Source: Cloeon dipterum (Eukaryota; Arthropoda; Insecta; Ephemeroptera; Baetidae). Taken from it: a stretch of DNA of 64,000 nucleotides. Below the pieces are notes generated by a model that worked only from the letters and a program-made list of their open reading frames with translations, was not told the DNA's origin and ran no database searches. This document shows positions 24,106 through 36,440 of this stretch, piece after piece; positions within the stretch are counted from its first letter, which is position 1, and every line of letters begins with the position of its first letter. The translations under genes and the position numbers were made by a program. The stretch covers positions 25,720,501 through 25,784,500 of the forward strand of contig NC_088787.1 in the NCBI RefSeq assembly GCF_949628265.1, written 5' to 3'.

Positions 24106-26381
24106 TCATTCGTTCAACTTCATTAAATGCGGGTTCGGATACTGGGGGTTTTCGATGGCACCCTTTCCGAATTTGAGTTCCAAGAAGTCACGCACGTTGT
24201 TTGGCGCTGAAACCTTCCTACCTGCAAAGCTGATGGATGAGATCGGGTGCAGGAAGTGCTCGGGAAACTCGCAGTCTTGCGGGTGGGTTGGGAACCAGAA
24301 GTCCTTAGTCATCTTGCCGTCCGGGGTCGAGCGGAAAGGGAAGATGTCCACGTGCAGTCTGTTAGACTGACTGTAGTGCACCCGGAAGAACGCACCCTCC
24401 GAAGGCTGAGCTTTCTCCCACAGGAAGCCTTTATCATCCACCTAAAATTATTTTGGGATTTTCATTTACTTTAATTTCATATCAAGCATTTCTGTGTCAA
24501 TATTTTAAATTAAAATCAGTACTTTAGCTGCAGAGCATGTATTAAAACGGTCATTGTTAGAGAAAAGGTTAAAATAATTAAAAAAGGCAAAATAATGGAT
24601 TTTTTTTTAAAAATTCCTCAATCAACTTTTGATGAACTTTCCATTAATTTGACAGGTAATACTGTAACTTATGCTAGGAAAGATGATTTTAGGAAGTTAA
24701 ATAATTAATAAATTGAGAGTATAACGTTGTATCATCCTTCTGTTAGAATAATTTTCGTGTCAGTCCAGTCTAAAGCCAATCAACAAATGCAATGTTATAA
24801 GCTGAAGAATATTTAAATGACTGTTGACAAAAAATAATAAATTTTAAAAACTAAAATAATTGACTATGTGGACTATGAAAATGATTTGTTTTTGGCGTAA
24901 GAATAAGAAATCAATAGAAATAGGCAAAAAAGTAGAAATCAGCAGTAGTATTAAAATACAGTCGTTAACCCTCTTTGAAAATAAATATTTCTCTGGTTTA
25001 AAGTTCAAAAGATGGGTGTATGATGTTTACCACTGCTCTGGTGGATGCCCGTGTCAGCCAAGTAGACCTCGAGATGTCATCTTCATAGATGCCAATGTCC
25101 ACGTCGTAATCCCAAGGGATAATGTCGTTGTGTCGCATAGCACCGAGCAAACTGCCCCCTTCTAGCCAGTACCTGACGCCGGCCTCCTCCAGGGCTGAAA
25201 ACACATGCCTAGCGGTCTTTCTCAGGGCCTCCAAGCAGCATGGAGGAGTCCAACGACCAGACATCAAGTATTCAGGAGTGTCATCGACCACCTAAGAATT
25301 AAAAAAATTTAATATGTGATGGTTTTCACCAGTGCACTGATTACCGTTCCAAAGCACCTTTGACTCTTCTTGCTGCAGCCATACCACTCAACCTTTCCAT
25401 TTTCCCTGATGACCTTTTTGATTCCTAGCTCTTTAAATGCCTTTATCCGCCTCTTGTTGTCGGCGCTCTCTGCTTTCCACTGCAGATGGCCAGTGTTGTA
25501 AAGAACTCGGCCATCTGGGAAAGCTTTTTCTTTCACCAGTCTAACCTTCAATAAAAATCAAATTAACCGTCATATTATCAGCAAATAATATCACTGATGA
25601 TAAAATTACTTTTTCTCCTCTAATGGACATCTGGAGAAAGAAAATTTCTGGGAAAGGCCGCATGAAGGGATCGGGAAGTTTTCTCAAGGTCTCGGTTCTG
25701 AGCAGAAGGGCGTGCTTGCCCAGCACAGAATCACACAAGGCACCATGCTCAGCTTTCTTCAGGTGAACGGTCCACTCCTTGACGTTGAACTCCTGACTCA
25801 AGCACAGCGGTGCCTCTGAGTAGCCCTCTAAAGGCACTGCCAGGGTGTACTTGTCTTCTTTCTCAGCCTCGTCAAGCAAGCCCTGCAGGAAGTCCTGTGA
25901 GGGCAGTCGGACCGAGTCAGGGAGAAACAGGACGAATTTTGTCTTGACATAGGCCAAGGGGTTTCTCTCCTCAAAGGACGAATTAAGGTTGATGTTTAGG
26001 GCGATTTGGCGCAGACTTTGGATCGGGGTTTCAGCAGGAAAGCGCAAGGGCGGGTACACAGGGGCGTCGCTCACCACCAGGACGTTTGGAGGGGGCTGGA
26101 TCTAAAAAACAAACAACAAAATTATGTAATTGATAGAGGTTCACAGAAAAAGTCACTTTTACCTGCGACAGAAAACTATCAACACTTTTAACGAGGTCGT
26201 TGTCAAAAGGCTCGAATTGCCGGAAAATCAGGGTGACCGTGTGGTGCACAGGAGAGGGTATTGGCTTCTGTTCGGCGACCTTGCTGGCCGACGAGTTTAG
26301 GGGCGAAACGAGCCTGTAAATGTTGTAGAAAAGCAGCAGGTTCAAGACGACCAGGGCCACCTTTGTCACTCGAAATCGCAT
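24106..26381 (-). CDS. FKRP: fukutin-related protein (ribitol-5-phosphate transferase, LicD family)
   Basis: Golgi type II membrane enzyme; in vertebrates it adds ribitol-5-phosphate to alpha-dystroglycan O-mannosyl glycans. Five exons on the minus strand: 26163-26381, 25610-26101, 25345-25545, 25031-25291, 24106-24441, all GT/AG and in frame, giving 502 aa (human 495). Residues 7-24 form the signal anchor. The zinc-finger cysteines C294, C301, C322 and C323 keep exactly the spacing of the human protein. The catalytic block [19 protein letters not shown] starts at 346, followed by D365, D367 and D369, the LicD metal ligands. The C-terminus ENPQYPNP is conserved. Every intron falls between codons (phase 0). 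Fukutin is a more distant alternative, but the zinc-finger insert and overall length favour FKRP. It is tail-to-tail with DNAI1. Confidence 0.96.
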
Positions 26382-26606
26382 TGTGATTCAGGGTCGGCTC
26401 CTCTCCTCGTCCATGTCAACGAATTTGGCCTTGTCGACGCCGAAAATGTGGATGCAAACCGGCCCAAGGGCAGGTTTTGTTGTGCTCAGCTGCCTGGGTT
26501 GGTCGGCAGGGGTTGCGACGGCCACAGATGATTGCCGAAACGCCGCCGCCGGCAAGCGCGCGAGTTTCGTTCATGCGGCTGCCTAGTGCCTAGTGCCTGG
26601 TGCATG

Positions 26607-26630
26607 CTGCCTGCCTGCCTGCCTGCCTGG
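26607..26630. repeat. CTGC microsatellite
   Basis: A short run of the 4 bp unit ctgc, preceded by three copies of a tgccta/tgcctg unit. It lies just upstream of FKRP. Confidence 0.7.
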
Positions 26631-27950
26631 CGACTGCGAATACCGACCACACCCCCCTCTAAAAGCCTGCATGGGAATGATTATTGTTACTGCCTTCTGG
26701 TTTTGTTCGCCACCTCATCTCAACTTTCAAGTTTGATTTCACAAAAACACATCGGCAGATCGTGGTGAGTCTCTTTGTTACTAACTCTCGAATAATCTAT
26801 AATGATATTGGTGCTATTTTCTCGCGGAATCATATCGTAATTAAGTTGTAAATTGAAAGACGTTTCCGCAGTGTGGCATTATATTTTTAAGTGTGCTTTT
26901 GTGCTATTATTAAATGGTGTCGCATTGTGTGCAATAGTTTTTTGTGCTTGCCCTTACACTTTTGCACTGTTGCACCATTATGATATTTGCGTCTGCAATC
27001 TTGATACATATAGCAAGCGCGTGACTACGCCGTGGGCTTTTTATCTGCTTTTTCAAACATTAACGTCCATCATACTACGATATTGTATGCTTTTTAGGTA
27101 TGATATTACACACCTTCCAATGCCTTCTGGACGATAGTCTAGATTTTTTAAATGCAACAAACTTTTGGAATTCAAGTTTTTTCCACTTAAGAAAATAATT
27201 ATTTTCTCAGCGCCTCGAGCAGCCTGTAGTTGCACCGGTCTGTTATCATTTTCCATTTTTTCCATAATTTATCTTTTAACGAAAATTGGCAAAAAAAGGC
27301 AAAAATCCCTAATTGACCCAATATGAAATTTATGGAATAAGACTAGACCAATAAAATTGTTAAGAAGTTTAAAAAGGAAAAATACATAATAATCTTGTTT
27401 GGAATATTTATGATATATTTACCAAGATTATACTACCGCAGTATTGAATTATAATTTATTTTATTTTTTCTGGCAGATTTTTTTAATAACTTCAATAATG
27501 GCCGTAAAGTCTTGGAAACATTCTTAAGAAATTGCGGTTTTCCCAATATGATTCTGAATCGCATCTAATCAGCATAAAAGGAGTGCTCTCGGCCTATCCC
27601 TGCTTTAGATTTTTCGAACATGCATTATTCTACCATAAATAGTAGAATAATTCGTGTTTGGTTGATTGAGTTGCCAAGCTTGTGCATCAATTTAAATTAA
27701 TTAAAAAAGGCTTTAGTGGCTTTTTTGCAATTTCTTTATCTGGTTTCTGGTCGGCAAATAATGGAGCTCAAATTCCACCCATGTGGTTGCAGCGCATTGG
27801 GCTGTGTGACGACAGTTAGACATCATTATTCTTAATTAATCTTTGGAAGCTGTAGAATTTTTTAATCAATGTTATGCTTTGAAAACAAATTATCATTACC
27901 AAAGTGTTTTTACACTAAACAATGCACTGACATGGTATCGGCCGACCAAA

Positions 27951-28025
27951 TCTAAGCCACGGCTGGCGGCTGCTAGCTAAATGAGCGACAAACAGCTAGC
28001 TCCGGCTGCCGGCGGCCAGCTTAGA
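27951..28025. repeat. GC-rich hairpin
   Basis: The ends tctaagc (27951-27957) and gcttaga (28019-28025) pair. Inner pairing includes ggcggctg-like segments and gctagct against agctagc around a short loop. The ~75 bp structure stands out from AT-rich surroundings. Related pieces (gccgtgg, ccgccagcc) recur up to 28077. It may be a MITE remnant or a structured element. Confidence 0.5.
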
Positions 28026-28742
28026 AATAACACGGCGGAGTTAGCCGTGGACGCACTTGCCTACCTGCCGCCAGCCAAAGAATTTAATGTAGATAAACCT
28101 TAAGAACAGTAATAAAGTGGGTCTGTGGGAGATTAAAAACAAACTCTCGCTCTAAAATTGAAACTTTGCTGTTCAATTATTTGGGTTGACGTGATCACGA
28201 TCACAAACAATTTATTCATGTCTGATGGCATTTCAGGATCTTCTGCTGACTAATTTTGAGTTGCAAATAAACAATGAGTGGGGAATATTCAAGTATAAAT
28301 TCAAATAGATCGGGAAATAAATTCACTAAAATTTCAATGTAGTAGTCGCCGAGTGTTGTTAATAATACGACAATATTATTATGCAACCAGCTCGGCATCA
28401 AGGCTAAGCAGGTTGACTATTTCGCTGCACACATGAAGATTAAAATGAAGAGGCTGAAATAAAATTTATCAGTGAAAATTTGGCCACCTTTATCCCGCAA
28501 GCCGTTTTGTTTTTAAGTTATCAAAGTATTCAAAGTTTTTGGTATATACGTAACAAAAACATTTCTTGATTGAATCAAAATTCGAATCCATTAAATTATA
28601 AATCACAATTAATAGTGAGCAAATCAAAATAATTATGGAAACGATTTATTGCTTTACTACGGATTTTTTTTATTTGAAATTGAAGCAATTTTCATATCAA
28701 AAAAGAAGTTTAATTTAGGCTTGAGTCGATTAAAGGTCAAAC

Positions 28743-31700
28743 ATGAAGCCCACTGTGATTGACGGCGGCTTTGGGACGCAATTAGCCAGCTATTTGGGTT
28801 CGTGTGTGGATGAAGACCCTCTTTGGAGCGCCAGGATGCTGTCCACCCACGCAGATTTGGTCATGAAGGTGCACTTGGACTTTTTGAAAGGTCAGCGGTG
28901 AAACACGCTTAACTGCTGCGTGCGGTTTTCATTGCGCTTTGTGGCCAACAAAGTTTTGCACTTTGTGTTTTGTTCTCAGCTGGCGCTCAACTGATTCGCA
29001 CAAACAGCTATCAAGCATCGGTCGGTGGATTTGTAGAGCACTTAGGCCTGAGTGAGGTGGAAAGTCTCGAACTCATCAAGAAGTCTGTCCAGTTGGCACA
29101 AACTGCTGTTCAGAAATACAAAGAAGAGAATGACGCAGGTAAATTGGCCACACAAATCATTTTCAAAGTGGTACATTGGGCGACTAAATTCATTGCTGTT
29201 ATTTGGTAATATCACTGAAAAAGAAAATGGTTTTGCTTGATAATTTTTGAACCTCTGACCCTTAATTTTTAATTAAAAACAATGAACATATTTTGGTGAC
29301 CCTGGGTCCTTGACAATTCATACTTTTTTGCTTGATAAAGTTTTCAGTAAAAAATTGAAATGACTTGTTTGAACTCACATGGTAATATAAATATGTTTGT
29401 GTACGAGGAAAATTCTAACAAGCATATATATAATTATGCTTGTGAAATCAAAATTATATGTAACATATTGCTTTCAATAATTTTATCTATATATGAATTG
29501 CTCTGCATTGCAATATTGTTGTTATTTTTCGAGGGAGTAGAGGGTGCTGTGACCTTGGATAAGAACATTTTTTCTTAATTATATTTACTGCAGAGTAAAA
29601 GCTATTGTTCTCTCTCGTCTTTAATAGAAGGCGTTGAAATAAAATCGAGAAAAAATCGCGTGGCCTCCATTTCCTTGTGCGAGCGAGCCACCACATCGGG
29701 GAATTGTCACGCGCGTTTAACCTATGACCTAAAGCGAGGCTGCATAATCCGCGACTAAATCACCGCGTGTCGCTTTGCAGTAATAATAATAGGCCATAAA
29801 ACATAATCATCATTTGTATTCGTGTCGCAGCGCCCGCTGACATCCCGATCTTGGGATCGGTGGGTCCGTACGGAGCCTGCCTGCACGACGGCTCCGAGTA
29901 CTTTGGCTATGAAGGGATGCAGCTGACCCTGGAGCAGTTGATCGACTGGCACCGACCCAGAATTCAAGCCCTCGACGAGGCCGGGCTCAAAGTGTTGGCG
30001 GTCGAGACGATCCCTTCCCTGCTGGAGGCGCGAGCTGTTTCGCACCTTCTCAAAGAGGAGTTTCCTCATCTCCGGTTTTGGCTTTCTTTCTCATGCAAGG
30101 TAAGGAAATATTTTTTCATTCTAAGCTTGAAACGGAATGTGTTGGGAAATCATCGATTCAAATTAATAGATACCTATATATGGCCAAAAGAAAATTAACA
30201 GAATGTTATAGGTTTTTTGCGAAATTTGATATCCACATGGAGTAGTAAAATTTAAAATCCAGTTAAATACTTCAACATTAAATTTTTGTTACTGAAAAAC
30301 AAATGTTATAGAAATAATTACATAATTGAAAGAATTGAGAATAAGAAATCTAAGTAAGGGAACTATTGAATTCACTGGTGCTAAATATTAGAAGGGTGTC
30401 AAATGTTTTTGAGGTTTGGTGACACTTGTCTGCAGGGTTGATTGACCCTAGGAGGAGAACGCGTTGACCGCAAAAGTGGTATGTCGACGCCGGCTTGCAG
30501 CTCTCAGTGCGGATTTGCTCGCGCTCTCGTGCGTCGCAATCTGTCACACAACTTTCGCACTTTTCCAAAAAGGCAAGACGTCACGTCTCAACTCAACTGT
30601 CGTCGGCTGGAAGACGCAGCTTTTTAGAAATGAATTTTGGTGTTTCTCTTAATATTTTATTGTTTTTGTTAAATTTTTCAATTCATACACCTGATCTTTT
30701 ATATTGTAAAACTATAAATATTTAGTTTGAAATAAGTTGATTTGAATTTTTAACTCGTAGAGGAAGGCATTGCTGATGATGGAGAAATATTCGGACTTGT
30801 CCTCGTTGGTAGAATTTGTACCTGAGAACCTAACCCATGATTATTGGATAGAAAATTATATTTATTTTTTCTTATGCAGTACGTGTTTCAACAATTAACT
30901 TATTAAAATATAATAAAGTGCAATATCCATTTCATTTTTTTTTTAAATTAGCAATTAAATTTACAGTCATATAACGTGACAGTGCTTTTTTAAATAGAAA
31001 TGTATAATCTCATGAACAGAGTGCCAGTTGGAGCTGAAACACGTTGAGAAAAATAAATATATTAACTTCAAACAAAGAGGACAAGTCTAATTATTTATCA
31101 AAAGCGATTTTTTCCATCCAATTCTCCAGAGCTCTACCATGAAAGCAACATCTAATTTTCATCCCGCTCCCACAAATTATGCGTGTGATTTCCCTGTATT
31201 AACTGCTGATTGCCCTACATACCAAATTACAATGGCATTCCTTTTTCAAGTAGACACTGGACGCGAGAGCATTCCGTTGCATTCCATTGTTTGTAATCGT
31301 AAATTTAATGTAACTCACTTCAATACGGGCTCACTGTGCATTGACGGTTAATTGTGTTATATGGTACAAAGATTGCCTAGCGCGTAGCTGGCAGCTCGCG
31401 AAACAAGGCGGTGAATCAAATCTTAATTAAGCTTTAATTGCTTTCATTTCACGTTGCTCGACAGGACGGCGAAAGAATATCTGAAGGCACCTTAATTAAA
31501 GATGCAGCAGCCGAGTGCTGGCAAATTGCCTGTGCGCAGCTGGAAGCAATCGGCGTGAACTGTGTGCATCCTGCTTACGTTTCATCCCTGCTGAAATCAA
31601 TTAAAGAAGCTAATTCCAGCATACCTCTGGTTGCCTACCCCAACAGCGGAGAGCAGTACATCGCTGGAAAAGGGTGAGCAGTTTAATTTGTCCATTTTTC

Positions 31701-34307
31701 ATTATGCTTGAAGCCCCGGCCTCGTCGTTTTAATTATAAAGCGAGAGCGTGCTCTTTTGTAATTTAAACTAATTGCTAGGAGAACGTTGAGTAATTTTAT
31801 TTGGCCAAAAATTTATGTCGCGATGACGGATTTCTTTCGGCGAAACCGCCAGAGGGAAAGCTAAAATGGCATGCTTCACTGTAGCACGATCCTTGTGAAA
31901 TTTGAGTCTGTTGAAAGTTCTTGTGCTGCCTTAACTGGGGATTTTGAAAATATTGATGTTGAGTAAAGCCTGAATTCTTGGCTTTTTGCTTTTAAGAGTT
32001 TGAACCAACATTTTTCATCTACAAAATTTCATTTTGAACAATAAAAAAGTAGCCCGGACTGCATTTGTTGACGTTGTTGACAAAGAACGATAAGCAGTGC
32101 TTTCTTTTTGTGTTAATAGCACAGTAATTTTATCACCGTATTATTGCGTTTCGTTCAAATTGCGTTGTTTGACAGAGCAAATGAAATTTTCCATAATATA
32201 TTCCTTTCATATGAAAATGTTTTGTGTTTCTTAGAATGCCTTATTTTGCAAATTTGTATAAATTTAAATTTATTTTGATGCTATTATTCTTGCAATTTTT
32301 TTCATGTTTCCTGCTTATTTTTTATATTTAGAATGAAAAATAAATTATTGATTACATGATCTTGGTGCGCTATTGGTTTTTCAAGCATTATCGCAATGGA
32401 AAAGAGTTTATATATAGAGCCAAAAATAAGACTATTTTTCACATCCTAAAGCCTGTGTATTATTTAAAGATGAGAATAGAATATATATCTTCCTCACTCT
32501 CTGCTCCCGGTTCGCCTTTCCCCAAAGCAAAACAAATACTGCGGATTTTTGTCCAATATATGCGCATTGACAAAAGAAAAGTTCGCGGACTGAAAAAGGA
32601 GGAAAAACAGCCCCTAATCCCGCTATATATTCTTCTGGAATCAGGAGCAATGCGTCCCCCCAGCTCCCGCCAAGCGTGGCATCCCTCTTATTCTCTCTCT
32701 TGGAAAAAAGTGGGAAAGCAGAGAAGGAAACGATACACACGTGTGTGGCAGTGCATGCAGACAGTCAAATTACGTTAGAATGCAGTCGGCGCGAAAATTT
32801 AACACAACCAGAGTGTCTCACGGCGATACGAGGTACCAAAGAGACTTCCCGGACTTTTTGTTTCCCTCGAGTGATGGTAATGATAATTTCGTTTCATCTT
32901 TGAGCAGCCGAGCGACCTCTCAGGCCTCGCGTAGCACGCCCTGCAAACCAAATGACTCTCTTGCCAGTCTTGGTCACCAGTCGGAATTGCAAGCGCGCGT
33001 GTTGAACGTGCTGCCATCAACAAAGAGCAGCCACAACATATATTTCAAATGCTGAATGCAACCACCTCATTCATAATTTGGTACGCTCCGGAAAATATTT
33101 GAAGAATCCAGTGAGCTGTTTAAGTTAAGAAAAACAATTTTTTTGAACAGTTTCTACATTTTAAAGAACAATTTGGTCAACACTAATTTTTCGTTAAATG
33201 AAGAAATATTTTCGCACTGTTATATTATTTTCTTACTGGCGCGAAAATTGTATATTATATTTTGCATTTTGGGATTATAAGAGGAAAATTTGGCTTTATC
33301 TCGGTTTGTTTTTGACAATTTCATAACTCAAACGTTCTCTGTTGGCTCTCTTTTTTACTGCAACGTTATTTTCACTTTTCCTGAAAATATCTGCAAACCG
33401 GACACGGGAGTTCAGCATCGTTAATGAGTCTAAAAAACTCTATTGAATTAAAATGGTTCCAACTGCAAAAACAGTAACATCCCTTTTCACTGAGGGCTAA
33501 GCCGATTTTAATAAGGCGTCAGTTCAAATATACAGTGATGAATAATATATGGTTTAAAGTGACAAAGAAAATTTTTCCGTAAATCCTACTATATTCACTT
33601 TGAGGCGATTTTGTTACGTGTCCGCCCACGCATCTCGCTCTGTTGGACAAATACAAAGAGCATTATTATTCAACATATATCTAAAACGTTTTAAAACGGT
33701 CGACGCGTAAGAGGTCCGTTGCAAAGTTTGCCGTGCTGCGTGAAGTGCAAATGGCGGCGGAAAAGAAGCAAGGGAGCAAAACGAGCAAAATGAAACCAAA
33801 ATATATATCCCCTGATAAAATGGGCGCACGCAATATTATTCCACTCGCGACATTTCCATCACATAAAAGGAAAATTAAGAAAGTTCTCACTGCGAAGGGC
33901 CTATATTTTAAATGGGCTATATCGCACACTACACTCGCTTTCGCTCTCTCGCATTTTTGTGCGAGGGTGCAGAGAGGAAAATTGTTAATTCCACGCGCCT
34001 GCTGCCGACGCGAGCAGTGCGGATTTTGTTACACACGCACGCAGCCCAGCAAAAACAAGCCTTGTTAATGAGAAAGAGAGCGGCGGATGGAATTTTCAGC
34101 TGAAATGGCATGCACAGCTCTGGGCGCGCCAATGGCTCAATTCATTATTGTTTCAGCTGGCAGGAGAACGGGGAGAAAGTGTCACAATTTGTGCAGGAGT
34201 GGCTGCCCCTGGGAACTCGATTTGTAGGAGGCTGCTGTCGCACCTACCCGAGGGACATTGAAGAAATATTGTCGCAAGTCGGAAAAATCTCAGCAGCGGA
34301 TCCGTGA
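28743..34307 (+). CDS. homocysteine S-methyltransferase (MmuM/HMT type)
   Basis: Zinc enzyme that moves a methyl group to homocysteine to make methionine; the family donor is S-methylmethionine or S-adenosylmethionine. Five exons: 28743-28890, 28980-29138, 29831-30099, 31465-31673, 34157-34307, GT/AG and in frame, giving 311 aa, the usual size of the MmuM group. The N-terminal DGGFGTQL (residues 7-14) is the family start of the barrel. Zinc-binding cysteines are C225 in GVNC and C288/C289 in GGCCRT. Introns 3 and 4 are long (1.4 and 2.5 kb). The shorter length and lack of betaine-enzyme insertions argue against BHMT. Cytosolic; no signal peptide. The protein is complete with no broken residues. 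Substrate preference cannot be read from the sequence. Confidence 0.95.
31674..34156. other. 2.5 kb intron 4 of the homocysteine methyltransferase
   Basis: This intron holds several open frames up to 140 codons (for example 32356-32778 and 33733-34068, plus). None has recognisable homology, conserved splice context or consistent coding composition. I see no RNA gene or mobile element in it. Confidence 0.55.
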
Positions 34308-34583
34308 ACTCACTTTCAGCGCGGCACCAGCGGTCGTGGGCGGAATCGGGGAGGATCTATGTGCATCAAATATTAAAATATTTTTATGCTTCAAATGCGT
34401 GTGATTCCTTACAGGGTTGATACTTTGCAATAGAAATTAGTAAATAAGACGCTCGATTTATAGTTTAAGATGTCAATACTTAAATCTTAACAAGTAATAT
34501 TATTTTAGTTTGGAGAAGCATACATTTAACTTTTGTTGTAATTTAATGTTGAAAAAACGCGTTAAAACCACCTTTTTCTGTTA

Positions 34584-34589
34584 AATAAA
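34584..34589 (+). terminator. poly(A) signal of the homocysteine methyltransferase
   Basis: First AATAAA after the stop at 34305-34307, about 280 nt downstream. Confidence 0.5.
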
Positions 34590-36405
34590 AATTACTGTTG
34601 TAGACCTATTTATTTTATTTCCATTTCTTTTTAGCTCTAGATATCTACAAAGTGTGAAACCAACACATTTTCGCAACTCTAGAATAGTCGTGTCTTAGAA
34701 ACTGCGCGCAAAACGTGGCCTTATCCTATTCTCCCTGTCTTTATCTTTGTGATGCATGCTAATATATTGAGCGGTGATCTTCGCCTGCTCCGTCGCTGCA
34801 CCTAACTGGTTTTTTATTCAGACGAGTGAGTACACACACTTAAAAACTTTCCTCCCTCCTCTTGGCCAAGGGGAAGAACTTTAAACAGCTTCTCCGTAAT
34901 TTAAGAATGTTATCTTTGCAAAAGGAATAGTCCCTGCAGAAGAAGGAGGAACGCATCTTTCTCTCGCCTGCCCGCACACTCGAGAGAAAAATGCGAGCGG
35001 GGACCGGGAGAAAGTTTTGTTGGTTTGAACTCGCAAAGTGAAAAAAGAAATCTTGTGACACCGCCAATCTTGAATTCCGAACTTCCTAGCAACTTTCTCG
35101 GAATGGGAAATGGCAATTATTATCTTGTGTGAAAGTTGCACGAATAGTGTTCTTGTACGCCGGTAGTTTTTCTCGCAGCTGGAATGTATCTGATGAAAAT
35201 AAATTTTGAGAAAAGAAACGTAAAGAGTTTTGAGACTTTCATTTTTAAAATGCAAACCGGAGGGAAGGAGCATATAGACTACCTGCTCTACAAAGGTGTT
35301 AACAGTGTTGCATATCTTTGCTTCACATCACGTGAACGCAACACTAGAAAATTATAAGAGTGTCTTACGCTGAGAAGGAAGAAAATTTCTATCGCACAAT
35401 AAATCCGTCCCTTACCTTGTGTAATTCCTTTGGATATTTTGAAAGAAAAAAAGTAATAAAGTTTAAGGAAAATTGCGCTTTAATTCATTATTTTATATTA
35501 CAATACCTCTTAAAAATCTTCATAAAAATAATTATTTGAAGTCAATTGCTTGAAGCAAATATATAAATTAAGAGCACTGATTTATATGTATTTCATTTAA
35601 TAACTGTTAATAATGAACATCTATAAGACATAATTTGAAGGATACATAATTATTTATGATATATAATGGATTTTATAATGCTCAGAGTTAAAAAAATTTA
35701 AATTTTCTAAGAAATGTATAGTTTTTACGATTTCAAAGATCAATTTAATTGAGAATCCTCATCAAAAAACAAATTTGTAGCTGCTGCCTTTACATAGCCA
35801 ATAGGGAATTCAAAAATAATTAAATTATTAAATAACCAATGCGCCGTAATTTTTTTCTTCCCATTGCTAGAAGCTTTCCATTACTTACACAGGTTTACAT
35901 TTGAATACAGAAAAATGATTCGCAACTTGAGTGCTCTCGGCATCTCCCTACACTTTACCGCACTTTTCAACTTTTTCTGCGTGGGAAGCGACAGACAATT
36001 CATGAAAGCGAAATGAGGCAATTGGCATCGAAGACGGAGACGCTATCCACACAGTAGGAATGGAGAATTTAAAATTATGTCAATTGCCAAAGAAAGCAAA
36101 CCCCTTTGCTTTGTTCACCGCTGGCCTTGCTCCTATAAAGAAGTCTTATTAAAAGTTGCCGTCATCAGAGAGAAAGGCTCTAAATCATCTCCTTTTCAGA
36201 GCAGAATTTCAAAGCGCCCTGCTCTTGTTATTAGCTAGCTAGAAAGTAATCAAGAAACAAAAGTTTGACACTCCTTTATTTGTCGTATTTTTGCCACCCT
36301 TTATTCCGATTCAACGATTCATTTTGGCCACAAGCCTCTTTTTTATTATATTTCCTCGCAAATTTTCGACGAAAACAAGTTTTTTGCTCAGCCAACGTGA
36401 GTGAG

Positions 36406-36440
36406 TATAAATAAAAAAGGCTTGGACTCTGAGCGCATTA
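36406..36440 (+). promoter_or_regulatory. candidate TATA core promoter, probably of the GPCR gene
   Basis: TATAAATAAA lies at 36406-36415, with a possible initiator (gcatta) about 30 bases downstream. The following ~270 bases are GC-richer and end in a strong splice donor, GAG|GTGAGT, at 36708/36709, as expected for a non-coding first exon. The link to the receptor 2.4 kb downstream on the same strand is inferred. Confidence 0.4.

Larger units (their letters stand above)
26382..28742. other. divergent intergenic region between FKRP and the homocysteine methyltransferase
   Basis: The first ~250 bases are GC-rich and probably hold the FKRP promoter and 5' UTR. The rest is AT-rich, apart from a GC-rich hairpin at 27951-28025. 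I found no recognisable exon or RNA gene. Confidence 0.5.
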
